A stretch of 64,000 bases of DNA from Bacillus sp. OV166 (GCF_900177675.1 NZ_FXWM01000001.1:3915001-3979000); one strand, 5' to 3'; positions 1 to 9,067 are shown, numbered from the stretch's first letter. Notes: generated by a model not told the origin, from the sequence alone. Program-made: numbers and translations.

Positions 1-530
1 TTCAGTTTAAAAAGTCTAGTGGTGTAAATGTATTTAATTTGAAGTATAAGCCAAAGTAAAAATAACACTCCGCTCACAGTAAACAAAGCAACTGGGAATA
101 AATAATACCAATCTGGAATATAGCGATGTACAATATAATATTTCCCTGCTTCGATTCCTTCAGTTAATTGAAATCCTTCTGTTATTAAGTTATCTTTCTT
201 TACTGTAATTATTGGAAACAAATATTCAGCATTTTTTAAATCTAAATCAAAATATTGAACGTCATTGATTCCGTCTTTTTTAACATATATCGCAATGCTT
301 TCAGAAGTATGGAATTTTTCATTAATAGTTTGAAGAGAATTTTCAATTTTTTTTATATCATTATTTGAAAGGTCTTTACCATCTATTTGATTTACAAAGT
401 TATCTCGAACCATATCGTATTCATAGTTTATAGAATCAGCAATTTTTAAACTAATCCATCCGATCACCAAAAACAAAAGGAAAACATAAAATAAACCCTT
501 CATTTTCTTATTAAAGCCAACATAACTCAT
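1..530 (-). CDS. Membrane sensor protein, probable histidine kinase N-terminus (partial)
   Basis: This gene starts at about 530 (ATG, GGAGGG 7 bases upstream) and runs off the left edge, so only about 176 N-terminal residues are visible. A hydrophobic segment at residues 10-28 is followed by about 110 extracytoplasmic residues and a second hydrophobic segment (YYLFPVALFTVSGVLFLLW). Two membrane segments flanking an outer sensor region, followed by a cytoplasmic continuation, is the usual start of a sensor histidine kinase. No kinase motif lies inside the window, so this is inference. The first array repeat is just upstream, so the gene is probably another cassette. It was too close to the edge to identify fully. 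Confidence 0.6.
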   Translation of the reverse strand, partial: MSYVGFNKKMKGLFYVFLLFLVIGWISLKIADSINYEYDMVRDNFVNQIDGKDLSNNDIKKIENSLQTINEKFHTSESIAIYVKKDGINDVQYFDLDLKNAEYLFPIITVKKDNLITEGFQLTEGIEAGKYYIVHRYIPDWYYLFPVALFTVSGVLFLLWLILQIKYIYTTRLFKL

Positions 531-700
531 TCTCATCCCTCCAGCTTTTTACGCAATAAAGGATATATTCTTGATATTATCAATAAAACCCTTCTTATTT
601 GGAATATATGTCCATATCTTCTTCAACTAACCTGCCCGTTAGCACCATAAGAAAAAAGACCGCCGCAGCGATCCCATCTTTAGCTCTTGCACCCGTTAGC

Positions 701-1303
701 TTAAAAAGGATTATTGATTTCTTGCAACAATAATTCTAAATCATATTTCAAGTTACTTCTTGTCTCTTTATCAAATTCTCCTTGTACTTCTTGTATAGGG
801 TATTTTTGTTTATGGATAATATAATGTTTTAGTTTTAAAAAAGTGGTTAAAGGAAAATCGTGTTCATTCCAATCTTCTCTATAGCCCATAATTCCGTGCC
901 TTTTTATTAGTGCATCTACTTCCTTTAATACAATTCTTAAAAAATCGTCATATGGGCACTCTGTATCCATTAAAATTTCTGAGGTATCTAAGTTGAAATC
1001 ATCTTCATAATATACAGCTTTTATATTTAATCTGTTGTTTTTTCTTAATTCAAAAGTCCACTCTATTTGCTCTGGTTCTCCATCCCATTTACATTCAGTT
1101 TCTTGCCTAATCTCATCTTTAGGAACACAAAAAGAGTTTAAAAGCATTAGTGACCTTAGAAAATCATATAAACAATCTGTTAAATAACTTGCTGTAAATT
1201 CTAATTTCTGTCCATTAACTTCAACAATACAAGTAGCCCATCCAATTCCACTAAGATAATATTTAAACTTCACTTCCATCTCACCTACTTCGATAGTTAT
1301 CAC
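701..1303 (-). CDS. Hypothetical protein, immunity-like cassette
   Basis: A soluble acidic protein of about 190-200 residues with no signal peptide or membrane segment. I do not recognise its family. The start is uncertain: the GTG at 1303 has no good RBS, and an ATG at 1279 has AGGTGA very close. The C-terminus ends NNPF and the TAA stop lies inside box A of the downstream repeat (TTTTTAAGCTAAC), so the recombination box supplies the stop. It is a single-gene cassette with repeats on both sides. The mixed, acidic, Trp/Tyr-containing composition resembles other small immunity-type proteins of this array, but that is only an impression. Confidence 0.7.
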   Translation of the reverse strand: MITIEVGEMEVKFKYYLSGIGWATCIVEVNGQKLEFTASYLTDCLYDFLRSLMLLNSFCVPKDEIRQETECKWDGEPEQIEWTFELRKNNRLNIKAVYYEDDFNLDTSEILMDTECPYDDFLRIVLKEVDALIKRHGIMGYREDWNEHDFPLTTFLKLKHYIIHKQKYPIQEVQGEFDKETRSNLKYDLELLLQEINNPF

Positions 1304-1429
1304 TACATTTATGTAATCACTATTCCTTGTTCAACTAAACCGCCCCATTACTTAAATAAGAAAAGGCCACCGAGAATGGCAGCTGTTCCTTAACTCAAGC
1401 ACCCGATAGTTCAATAAGCAGATTGTCTT

Positions 1430-1663
1430 CTATTGCGTATGATCCTTGTAGAGTTCACTCCTATTTTTGTTCATTTTCTGCTCTTCTCTAAATTTATTTA
1501 AACACTTTTTACATAAACAATGTTTTCTTTTACTTTCCGAAGGAACCAATTCAAAGATTTCATTTGGAAATTTTTCTAGGTTACACCAGCAGTTACCGTG
1601 TTCTTCAGCACCTATCATACACCCGTTTTCTTCTTCACATATAGGACAATATTTATTAGCCAA
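1430..1663 (-). CDS. Cysteine-rich CWC family protein
   Basis: A 77-residue protein whose N-terminus has the spacing CPICEEENGC followed by CWC, the signature of the Cys_rich_CWC family (presumed zinc binding). A second pair, CLCKKC, lies near residue 50. The TTG at 1663 has GGAGTGG at good distance; the in-frame TTG at 1669 is too close to it. Function is unknown in the family. It is a single-gene cassette with repeats at 1325-1418 and 1736-1790. Confidence 0.8.
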   Translation of the reverse strand: MANKYCPICEEENGCMIGAEEHGNCWCNLEKFPNEIFELVPSESKRKHCLCKKCLNKFREEQKMNKNRSELYKDHTQ

Positions 1664-1788
1664 TGGCAACCACTCCTTAATCCTTCATAATTTCAGTCAA
1701 ATAAAAAATAAAAACATTTATATTTTCACCACTGTTCTTCCACTAACCTGCTACCTTTAGTGCAATAAGAAAAAGGGATAGCCCGCAC

Positions 1789-2040
1789 CTAATATTTCGA
1801 ATGCTGTATAGCTTCATTTGCCTTGTTTATTGTGTCTCTGAGTACAAATATTTGATATGAGGCTGAAAATCCTTCTCCTCCTCCATATCCACCGCCAAAG
1901 CTAATAGTTTTTGTTTTATATTTAATCCCTTTATTATCAAGTCTTCCAAGCATTGTAAAATGCTTAGTAGCGTCCTGGGTTGAATAAACCATTTCCCATT
2001 TAACGAATAGACTTTTAATAAATTCTTTGAGTTTAAACAT
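1789..2040 (-). CDS. Small hypothetical protein, cassette family 1 copy A
   Basis: An 83-residue protein with a near-identical copy at 40388-40630. The ATG at 2040 has GGAGG at ideal distance. The C-terminal half holds a glycine-rich run (FGGGYGGGEGFSASYQIFV). The overall look, a short pair-of-strands fold with a 'GIKYKTK' stretch, recalls the DUF2007/'signal transducing protein' type, but I cannot confirm it. This copy has three extra residues (LKE) compared with the 40-kb copy. Its leader is followed by the repeat into which the group II intron has inserted. Confidence 0.75.
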   Translation of the reverse strand: MFKLKEFIKSLFVKWEMVYSTQDATKHFTMLGRLDNKGIKYKTKTISFGGGYGGGEGFSASYQIFVLRDTINKANEAIQHSKY

Positions 2041-2110
2041 AACCATTTCCTCCATTGTGAAAATTTGGATGTACAATAATATAATATTTCTATGCTATTG
2101 CGACTCTTTC

Positions 2111-2865
2111 CTTCTTTCACTAGTCGAGTAGAAGGGGGCCTTTCTACCTTGCGGTAGATTTTACTCCCCCCCCCCTCACAGAACCGTGCTTGCACTATTA
2201 ATGCACACGGCTCCTCCTAGTTACCATTCACAAAATGTAGCTAATCTCTTAGATTGAGATTTTGCTACTTCTGCTATCCTTAGTAGTTTTGTTTCCATTT
2301 CTCCCTACCTCTGAGTGTAGTAAATGGGTCCCTAGCAAGGGTGATAACTGGTAGCTAGCCTTTCCTCCATCGGCATTACCCAACTTCATTGGTACTACGC
2401 TGCTATCCGACTCCCTACACAGCATTTGGTCTCCTTGCTTTTTATCGCTTGTACACCATACTCTTCTAACAAGAAAAGACCGGTAGGGTCTCCCGAGTTG
2501 CCGTATCATATCGATGTGTAACGTGCCAAGGTCTCTGACTCCAGAGAGGTTTTATCCATCTTGCCCCTAACGAAGGATAAAATGTAGCTTTCTGCTGCAG
2601 GTAAAGCATCAGCCCTCTCGTTTTACTAACATTATGGAGCTCAATCCCTTCAACCATTTGGCTTTCGGCCCGCCACCTAACTGTCTACGCTTAAAGACTA
2701 AAGTTACCTTTAGCCCTCCAAGACTCGCTACGAGCGAATGGCTAGTTCTTACTCGACGGGAATCCCACCCGCTATATGATACTACCTAGGCTCTGCCGCA
2801 CACCTGCTCCTTAGTTAAATAAGATTAAGGTGCCTTATTTAAAGAAAGCACCCGATAAAAACAAG
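2111..2865 (-). repeat. attC-like repeat split by the group II intron
   Basis: Box D (2111-2122) and box C (2802 onward) belong to one repeat now separated by 679 nt of intron. The right half is decayed (cccgataaaaacaag at 2851-2865). Confidence 0.8.
2123..2801 (-). mobile_element. ORF-less group II intron inserted in an array repeat
   Basis: On the minus strand the element starts GTGCGGCAGAGCC at 2801 and ends CTCGAC at 2123 (679 nt). A domain V hairpin is at about 2179-2212 (GAGCCGTGTGC, then a short loop, then GCAAGCACGGTTC), followed by a C-rich tract on the plus strand. Internal text such as GGGCAAGATGGATAAAACC and GTGGCGGGCCGAAAG is typical of bacterial group II introns. No intron-encoded reverse transcriptase remains, so it would need a protein in trans. 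Removing it rejoins GCAGGT|TAGTGAAAG, exactly the uninterrupted box D seen in the duplicate cassette at 40701-40722. Small reading frames inside it are not genes. Confidence 0.88.
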
Positions 2866-2886
2866 CAAAAAGGATTCATAAAGGGG

Positions 2887-3114
2887 CTAAACTCTTTTTT
2901 TAATATAAAATGAAAGTACAAAAGGAATCAAAGGAAAAAGAACAAGTAGTCTAAACCAATTCTCTGCACCACCAAAATATAGCGACGGTAAAATAAGGAA
3001 AATTCCACTGCATATTAACATTTTCCAAGATTTTTTCCATAAACCCAATATTAATAATAAGAATGAAGCAACAATTAAAAACCAAAAAATAAAGCCCAAC
3101 CAATAGAAACCCAT
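2887..3114 (-). CDS. Small membrane protein
   Basis: A 75-residue, very hydrophobic protein with three predicted membrane segments (about residues 4-24, 29-45 and 54-70) and a basic C-terminus (YIKKRV). RBS GGGGGG is 6-7 bases before the ATG. Single-gene cassette; no recognised family. Confidence 0.75.
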   Translation of the reverse strand: MGFYWLGFIFWFLIVASFLLLILGLWKKSWKMLICSGIFLILPSLYFGGAENWFRLLVLFPLIPFVLSFYIKKRV

Positions 3115-3471
3115 TTGTATTCCCCCCCCTATAAATGTCTAATAAATAATATTCTGAAAGAAAATATAAATTCCTTCTTCAACTAACCTACCTCGGTAGT
3201 TCGATAAGAAAAAAAGAACTGCCGCAGTAGCCCCTTCTTAAACTTTTCCCCTTTGTTTTAGAAAAGTTTTTTAATCCCTATAAAAACAAACTCTTACTAC
3301 TCTATGGACTAAAAGTTTTTTAATAACAAATAAATTTTATCGTGATTGTCCATTTTTATATATGGCAAATAAAGTTCTAGGTCCTCGATACTTTATTAAG
3401 ATTACAATTGAATGTTCAAAATCATTGCATAGTTGTAAAAGTCACAAATTAATAACTAGAAATAAATTAAA
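3115..3471. other. Gene-free stretch with a decayed repeat
   Basis: Positions 3172-3268 hold a repeat whose left half is clear (cttcaactaacctacctcgg) and whose right half has decayed into cttttcccctttgttttag. I see no coding region in 3270-3470; it is AT-rich with stops in all frames. Confidence 0.6.
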
Positions 3472-3495
3472 GCCAGCCGACAAATATCGACTGGC
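3472..3495 (-). terminator. Terminator after the CBASS operon
   Basis: The inverted repeat GCCAGYCGA/TCGRCTGGC lies directly downstream of the CD-NTase stop and on the minus strand is followed by TTTAATTTATTT, as expected for intrinsic termination. Confidence 0.7.
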
Positions 3496-3500
3496 CCATT

Positions 3501-4776
3501 TTATCTAATACTTACTGGTATTACTTCTTGAGCAATAATTCTCTCACCTTCATATATTTTGCAAGTCATAGTGTGATCACCTCTGTATTTTGTGGTCTCC
3601 ACTACTGATTTACCTTCTTTTTTATGGTAGGTATCCACTTCTGCTTCATCCCCATAATTGTGAACGATCCATTCCACCTTAGTATATGGAACTCGCGGCT
3701 CAGCACTAAACCTTATTGTACATCCTTTTGGTATTCTACCTTCAAATTCTTCAAAAGGAACCGATACTTTGTCATTAATATAGACATTCACATTTAATCC
3801 AATCAATGGAACATTTCTCGCTTCCAACACAGCATAAGTAGCAGCAGATTTTTGAATATCTGTTCCCCAGAAAGAATGATTGAAGAATCTTTTCCAGGCA
3901 TTCATAGCCTCTTCTTCAGTACATCCTTCTTGAAATAGGAATTGTAATTTATCCATTCCGGTTCCAATTCGATTCCAAAGGTTCTTAACCTTCTGTTCAT
4001 CCTTCTTGTTATACAGTATTGTTTGGCCCAATGTTGGATTATAAACATCTTTATAATAATCCAGCCTATTTTTAATTGCTTTGATAGTTTCATAGAACAT
4101 TTCATCTAATCGTTCACGATTTTGTATTTGTTCTGCAACCAAAATGGACTGCACTAAACCTCCAGGCATTAGCCAACCCGGATTTGACTTACAAAACATC
4201 TTTAATATTCTTACAACTTTTCTAATATTGTTATTCGAAGCATCATTATTTTCTTTGAACCAATTGTTTATCGCCCTTGGATCTCGCTCTCTCCATTCGC
4301 TACCGCAATGCTCATACACGTAACCTCCAAATAGGTTTGGCTTTCTTCTATATATAGCGAAGTCTATATGGTAACCAGAAGCGTACTCAACCGTAACGGC
4401 ATTTGTTTTTGCTTGAGGAGCAGCTTTAAATCGAGTACATTTCCTTTTCAGAGCATCTTCTACTATAGCTTTTACGTCTTTTGGAATTTCAGGTATATTC
4501 GTCGAATCAAACACAACAGCAACATCAATGTCATATTCTTTTTTATCGTGCTGGGTAACGGTTCTCATTGCAACACTTCCCTGCTCGATATCTTCAACAA
4601 CCTTGTAGTTTGTATTGTGCTCTGCGTTATACTCTGCTAAACCCTCTTTCAATCTTTCAACATTCATTCTTTTTTTCTCTCTAAGTGAGTTGATCTCAGC
4701 ATCCGAAAGTTTTACACAATCGGTATAAAAGGATTCAAATTTAGCTCTCAAATCATACATTGTTAAAGTACTCATT
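3501..4776 (-). CDS. CD-NTase, cyclic oligonucleotide synthase of CBASS
   Basis: This is a cGAS/DncV-like nucleotidyltransferase that makes a cyclic oligonucleotide signal on phage infection. Visible hallmarks are the GS motif (GSVAMRTVT at about residue 70), the catalytic pair in EYDIDVAVVF about 16 residues later, a third carboxylate in YHIDFAIY, and the C-terminal half of an OAS-like fold. The last about 130 residues match the AGS-C sensor domain often fused to these enzymes (about 425 residues in all). The ATG AGT start sits behind GGGGGAAGAGGG; an ATG 14 bases further up is possible. It follows the effector gene by a few bases, so the two are translationally coupled. The product nucleotide cannot be told from sequence. 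Confidence 0.92.
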
Positions 4777-4793
4777 CCCTCTTCCCCCATCTC

Positions 4794-5918
4794 TTAGCAT
4801 TGTATAAAATTTGTTCCTTGACTATTAAAAGAAATCCCCCAGTTATAACACGGATTCGAATTAGTTACATAATTGTAATTTATTATTTCTTTCATATATG
4901 TATCCGTTGTTATAATTTTTCCTAACTCAAATACCAGGCTGCTTTGACAGGACAACAACAAATGAATCTTTTTAATATTCGATTTCCCACTAAGGGTTAT
5001 CAGTGAATCGAAGATCACTTTTTTATATTCTTGAAGTTGGTCTTCATACATAATCGCATTTTGTCTCGGAGTATCAATTGAAAGTTCTACAAAAGGTGCA
5101 TTAAATTGCTGTACATCATTTGGTTTAACCTCCATCGTAATGCTTACACCCAGAACCACCTCAGATGCTGTATCAATTTGATTTATGGCAGCTAGTGGCT
5201 TTTTAAGTTTTAACTCCTCGTTAGACCTTTTTGATGGAAATATACGTTTCTTTGATTTATTAAGTTTCATATAATTACTATCAAGTTTGTGGTACTCAAA
5301 AAACTCAATAGTAGGGGCACCCTTATCACAATAACCAGCATACATAGTCAGCGGAATAGGAGCAGTTCCGGTATATCCTTTTTTGACTTCCTTATTTTCA
5401 GCATAAAAGGATTGCATTTTAAGCTTGATCATTTCAGTAGCTTCATCATATCTGCCCTGATCCATCTTTTTCACATATCTACTTAAATCAATTTCTCTTT
5501 CTTTAAATTCAAACTGATTTAGCCCGACATCTTGTCTATGCTCCTCTATCCTTCTCTCTTTTACACCAAGTAAGTTTAAAATACTTAGTTTATTTTTGAT
5601 ATATCGGTTCATCCAAATTCCAATAACAATAAGTATAAAACCTGTAACCAATTGAAGAGTGTTGTTATTCGACTCATTTCCGGACAAAAATCCAAAAACT
5701 TTGTCAGAGAATGTCCCAAACGATTCAACTATTAAAGCTAAACCTGTAGTAATGAAGTTTATAGAGAAACCTGATTCAATTTGTTTATTTTTAGTTTTGT
5801 TAAAAAGAACAAATACACCAATCAATACAATAATTCCTGATGCTATCATCCAACCCAAAATAATCTCATCCTTTCCTTTTTTCTTTTTATTTATTGTTTT
5901 TTTGTCACTGAATTGCAA
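4794..5918 (-). CDS. 2TM-SAVED CBASS effector (Cap14-like)
   Basis: A 374-residue effector. Two hydrophobic segments near the N-terminus (about residues 21-40 and 85-105), a coiled, charged linker and a C-terminal SAVED ligand-binding domain (VVLGVSITMEVKP, then KIHLLLSCQSSLVFELGKII) are visible. SAVED binds the cyclic oligonucleotide made by the downstream CD-NTase; the membrane segments would then disrupt the inner membrane to stop phage replication. This is the known architecture of Cap14-type effectors. The start is TTG at 5918 with AGGA close upstream. No Cap2/Cap3 or HORMA/TRIP13 genes are present, so it is a minimal two-gene (type I) CBASS. Confidence 0.85.
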   Translation of the reverse strand: MQFSDKKTINKKKKGKDEIILGWMIASGIIVLIGVFVLFNKTKNKQIESGFSINFITTGLALIVESFGTFSDKVFGFLSGNESNNNTLQLVTGFILIVIGIWMNRYIKNKLSILNLLGVKERRIEEHRQDVGLNQFEFKEREIDLSRYVKKMDQGRYDEATEMIKLKMQSFYAENKEVKKGYTGTAPIPLTMYAGYCDKGAPTIEFFEYHKLDSNYMKLNKSKKRIFPSKRSNEELKLKKPLAAINQIDTASEVVLGVSITMEVKPNDVQQFNAPFVELSIDTPRQNAIMYEDQLQEYKKVIFDSLITLSGKSNIKKIHLLLSCQSSLVFELGKIITTDTYMKEIINYNYVTNSNPCYNWGISFNSQGTNFIQC

Positions 5919-5952
5919 TATCCTAACTGGGAAATTTTTTCAAACAAATTAT

Positions 5953-5981
5953 ATTTTACCATAGAAAAAAATTGCCGATAA
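5953..5981 (-). promoter_or_regulatory. Possible promoter of the CBASS operon
   Basis: On the minus strand TTATCG is separated by 17 bases from TAAAAT, about 35 bases before the effector TTG. It is a sigma-A-like match of moderate quality. Confidence 0.35.
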
Positions 5982-6145
5982 CCATTTAGTCCTATTTAGT
6001 TAAAAAAATGAAATGTAGAAATAAATAATTGGTATTTCTTAATGGAAATATACTAGAATATTAAGGTCACAATAAACGGGGAAGGTAGAGAGAGAAAATC
6101 TGAATCACACAATATATAAAAATATTAGCACTATTAATAGCAAAC

Positions 6146-6178
6146 AAAATGCTCGGTATATTAGTCCGAGCATTTTTT
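6146..6178. terminator. Bidirectional terminator
   Basis: AAATGCTCGG/CCGAGCATTT is a perfect 10-bp stem followed by T-runs on both strands. It isolates the CBASS operon from upstream cassettes. Confidence 0.7.
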
Positions 6179-6197
6179 GTCTTGTTAAATTCAATTT

Positions 6198-6260
6198 CTT
6201 CTTGCATTAAACTGATTGTTTGTTAAAGAAAAAAGCCTGAGCCAAGGTTTCAGGCTTTAA
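6198..6260. repeat. Decayed repeat with a terminator-like hairpin
   Basis: cttcttgcattaaactgatt followed by AAAGCCTGA/TCAGGCTTT looks like a diverged array site in which the middle hairpin still folds. Confidence 0.45.
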
Positions 6261-6307
6261 TTCAGCTTTAATCAATACTTTATCTAACTTTCCCGTTACC
6301 AAAATAT

Positions 6308-6472
6308 TTACTTGTTAGTTATTATCAGGACCCTTTTAGAATTTGTAGAGATTCCTTTTTCGGTTCGATTGTTTTGGATGAAATCACTTAGTATATCAAA
6401 GTCTTTCTCTCCCTGACCAAAATCAGGAATTATTGGTGTATAATTAAGTAAAAAAACACACCTTCTGTACAT
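6308..6472 (-). CDS. Short ORF, possible gene remnant
   Basis: A 54-residue reading frame (ending GISTNSKRVLIITNK). The frame stays open for a few codons above the ATG, up to a TAA, so it may be the 3' end of a lost gene rather than an intact one. No clear RBS and no family recognised. It lies between decayed repeats. Confidence 0.3.
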   Translation of the reverse strand: MYRRCVFLLNYTPIIPDFGQGEKDFDILSDFIQNNRTEKGISTNSKRVLIITNK

Positions 6473-6528
6473 TCTTTCACAATCTAGAGCGTGGAGTAAA
6501 CATATTTACAAATCGGTTTACTCGCACA

Positions 6529-6558
6529 AAAAAAAGAACAGTCATTGACCGTCCTTTT
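6529..6558 (-). terminator. Intrinsic terminator after the secreted protein gene
   Basis: Minus strand GGACGGTC aat GACTGTTC followed by eight Ts, just downstream of the gene ending at 6591. Confidence 0.65.
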
Positions 6559-6590
6559 TGTAACTTACGATGTCGTTAGACTTGTATTAG

Positions 6591-7136
6591 TTATTCAATT
6601 GAGTTAGCAATATCAACTAATACTTCTGGAGTAACTTTGCTCGATACCTTTTTGTCAATTCCAAGCATATATTGCCAATTATCTTTTTCAAAAACAAGAA
6701 AATCCATAACTTGATCACCTATATAAATAGCTTTTTGACCATTATCAAGTGTATAGACTTTTTGAGTACCTCTATCCATAAAATTTATTTTATTTTTTAA
6801 AGGTCGAATATCAACTTTATAATTATTTTCTCGTGACTTTTCATTCACAAAATGGATTGATAGGAAATCATTTGTGTCATATTCCTTATCTTCATAAAAT
6901 CTTCCGAATTGATGGGTAAAAGTAATAGGAGGCTTTGTTTTTGGCAATTTCACATCTTCTTTAAAGTGATTTTCAAATTCCTTAACGGCTTCTTCAACAG
7001 ATTTGTATCCAACTTGAGTGAACATTTCCTCAATAGAAGGCGGAGTATCGTTTGGATTTGCAAAGGCTATGTCATTAGTTGGTACAAAATAAGCAATACA
7101 GAGTATTAAACAAATAAAGTTAATTCTTTTATTCAA
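6591..7136 (-). CDS. Secreted protein, family A (paralog at 34405)
   Basis: A 181-residue exported protein: an N-terminal signal peptide (NKRINFICLILCIAYFVPTNDIAFA) and a mature domain sharing 'VGYKSVEEAVKEFE', 'PP.TFTH..GRF' and 'DNWQYMLGIDKKVSSKVTP' with the gene at 34405-34956. The TTG at 7136 has GGGTG nine bases upstream; a GTG at 7148 is less likely. The C-terminal block ending VDIANSI recalls DUF4367-type domains, but this is weak. Single-gene cassette with its own terminator. Confidence 0.75.
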   Translation of the reverse strand: MNKRINFICLILCIAYFVPTNDIAFANPNDTPPSIEEMFTQVGYKSVEEAVKEFENHFKEDVKLPKTKPPITFTHQFGRFYEDKEYDTNDFLSIHFVNEKSRENNYKVDIRPLKNKINFMDRGTQKVYTLDNGQKAIYIGDQVMDFLVFEKDNWQYMLGIDKKVSSKVTPEVLVDIANSIE

Positions 7137-7305
7137 TGTTCCGCACACCCTTTTTATTCTTTTATTAAGTATTCTTCCACATTAATGTTGAGATTATTAA
7201 TCGTGGCATATTTAACTAACCTGCCCCGTTACTTGAATAAGCAAAAAACGATCCTTCTTAATTGAAGAATCGCACCCGTTGAAGAAGAAATAAAGATATA
7301 ATTTG

Positions 7306-7812
7306 TTAATTTCCCTTACATTTATCCCAATTAAAAGGCTTTAGTCTATACCTAACTGATTGCTTTTCATTTTCCGACATTACAACCCAAACTTTACCCA
7401 TTTTATGCAATTCCTTTAATACATTGTTTCCATCAATTCTTTTATAAACGAAATATCCCTTTGTGCCTTCCAAACCACTTTCTAAGAATAATCTCCTTGA
7501 ACCTATACTGGAGCCTACAAATAGATGCTGTAATGATATTTTGTCAGAATGCTCATCAAGGTTATCCCCTACTTTTAAATTTAAGTCATCGTGGGTAAAT
7601 TCTTGATAATCTGATATATCTAGGTTATAGCTCTTAACAATATCCTTTAACACTTTTTTATCAAACTCTTTACTTTTCTTTTCAAATTCTTGTATACATA
7701 CGCTTTTAGAAGGCTTTACTTCTCCATTTGAATTGGCAAATACAGTTACGTTGTTTATTCCAAAAATTATGATACTGAACATAAGTAATAAAAGAGAAAA
7801 CCTTTGGTTCAT
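7306..7812 (-). CDS. Secreted hypothetical protein
   Basis: 168 residues with a clear signal peptide (residues 1-26, cleavage near VFANS). The mature part is hydrophilic with two cysteines (CIQEFEKK near the start and DKCKGN at the end) that could form a disulfide. GGGAGAAG precedes the ATG. No known family recognised. Single-gene cassette. Confidence 0.75.
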   Translation of the reverse strand: MNQRFSLLLLMFSIIIFGINNVTVFANSNGEVKPSKSVCIQEFEKKSKEFDKKVLKDIVKSYNLDISDYQEFTHDDLNLKVGDNLDEHSDKISLQHLFVGSSIGSRRLFLESGLEGTKGYFVYKRIDGNNVLKELHKMGKVWVVMSENEKQSVRYRLKPFNWDKCKGN

Positions 7813-7983
7813 TTTTACTTCTCCCTAATATAATATTTAGGGGTATTTTACCCGAAGCATTTACAATTATCCTTATTCAAGTAACCTGCTTCATTAGTTC
7901 AATAAGAAAAGCTGCCTAAAATGGCAGCTAGTTCTTGAAGTGACTAATTCGTTAGAATAAACGATGTGGGTTCAAAGAATTCC

Positions 7984-8475
7984 TTATAATGATTCCAATA
8001 CCTCTTGCTCTAATTTTTGTATCATTGATTCTGCTAGTTCTATTACGTCCTTTAATACACCGAAGCTATTTTCTCTTACGAATGAGAATTGTATACTCAG
8101 TGATTCATCATTGTTTTCGTATTCCTCTAATGTTAAATAAGCCTTTTCGGAAACTATCTTAGCCTCTTTTGCCATATATTCTCTAATGTTTAATCCATAA
8201 TCTTCATTCCATTTTTCAATACCATAAGATAAACAAAAACTTCTCTGATATTCTATACGAATACCTGTCCTAACTTTTTGGTAGAGAATACAAGTATCAA
8301 CTTTTAATGGTGAATCGATAACAGGATAACCATCATCTGTTATGTCATCATAAGTTTCAAAACTATCTCCCAAATGAAGGTCTTTTACTTTAATAGGATA
8401 AATATTTCGTTTAAGGATATAACATACAGGATCTGGCATATATACTATGTTTTCTAACAATAACGGATGAGTCAT
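7984..8475 (-). CDS. Hypothetical cytoplasmic protein
   Basis: 163 residues, acidic, without membrane segments; AAGGTGAT precedes the ATG. The C-terminal half is helical (VLKDVIELAESMIQKLEQE). I do not recognise it. Single-gene cassette; the downstream site (7871-7959) has a diverged right half. Confidence 0.7.
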   Translation of the reverse strand: MTHPLLLENIVYMPDPVCYILKRNIYPIKVKDLHLGDSFETYDDITDDGYPVIDSPLKVDTCILYQKVRTGIRIEYQRSFCLSYGIEKWNEDYGLNIREYMAKEAKIVSEKAYLTLEEYENNDESLSIQFSFVRENSFGVLKDVIELAESMIQKLEQEVLESL

Positions 8476-8616
8476 TTTTATATCACCTTTTTTATGTATT
8501 GGTCACTTCCAAGTAAAAGTAACTTAAATATTATATTTTAAGAAACAATTAAAAACCAACCCTACATTATATTTTTTTATTTCGTTAATTAAGATGCGAT
8601 ACCTTATTTGAAATAA

Positions 8617-8728
8617 CACCCCTGTTAATTATTGAACAACAAAAGGTTACCCTCTATATACGTAAAAAGAAATAGACCGCCTTAAGGCGATCCAAATTTA
8701 TTTTATTAATGCACCCGTTAGTAAAGGT
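8617..8728. repeat. Diverged attC-like repeat
   Basis: Left half strongly altered (ttatttgaaataacacccct), middle hairpin and right box gcacccgttag intact. Confidence 0.5.
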
Positions 8729-8739
8729 TCACTCCTAAT

Positions 8740-8925
8740 CTAACTTTTATCCCTTTTACCTTTATCACTGAATGCCCAATTGAAAAAGGTTTCGAACACA
8801 ACAAGAATTAAAGTTAATACTGCATTCTCAATCCAATTAAACGATTTATGAATAAAAAAATGATACAAACATAAGGAAATATATAACAATAGTATAAAGT
8901 AAATCTTACGTTTTTATGTTTTCAT
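8740..8925 (-). pseudogene. Decayed third copy of the 64-aa membrane protein family
   Basis: The reading frame matches the proteins at 46890-47084 and 56793-56987 (SFNWIENAVLTLILVVFETFFNWAFSDKGKRDK), but the fourth codon is TAA (ATGAAAACATAAAAACG), so it is broken near the start. The C-terminal half is well conserved. No alternative start with an RBS is obvious. Confidence 0.7.
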
Positions 8926-9067
8926 AACTATCCTCTTCCGACGGTAAAATTAATATTTTCTCAGTTAAAATTTAAAATCTCCATATATCCATTAAATCCT
9001 TCTTCAACAAACCTGCTTCGTTAGTGAAACAAGAAAAGCTGCATCAATGACAGCTCCGATCTTTCCC

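Noticed and set aside
1467..1760. Plus-strand frame opposite the CWC protein
   Set aside because: It is the shadow of a gene with clear cysteine motifs on the other strand, without an RBS of its own.
2249..2657. Two minus-strand reading frames (86 and 63 residues) inside the intron
   Set aside because: They lie in the structured part of the group II intron, have no RBS, and match the usual chance frames of such introns.
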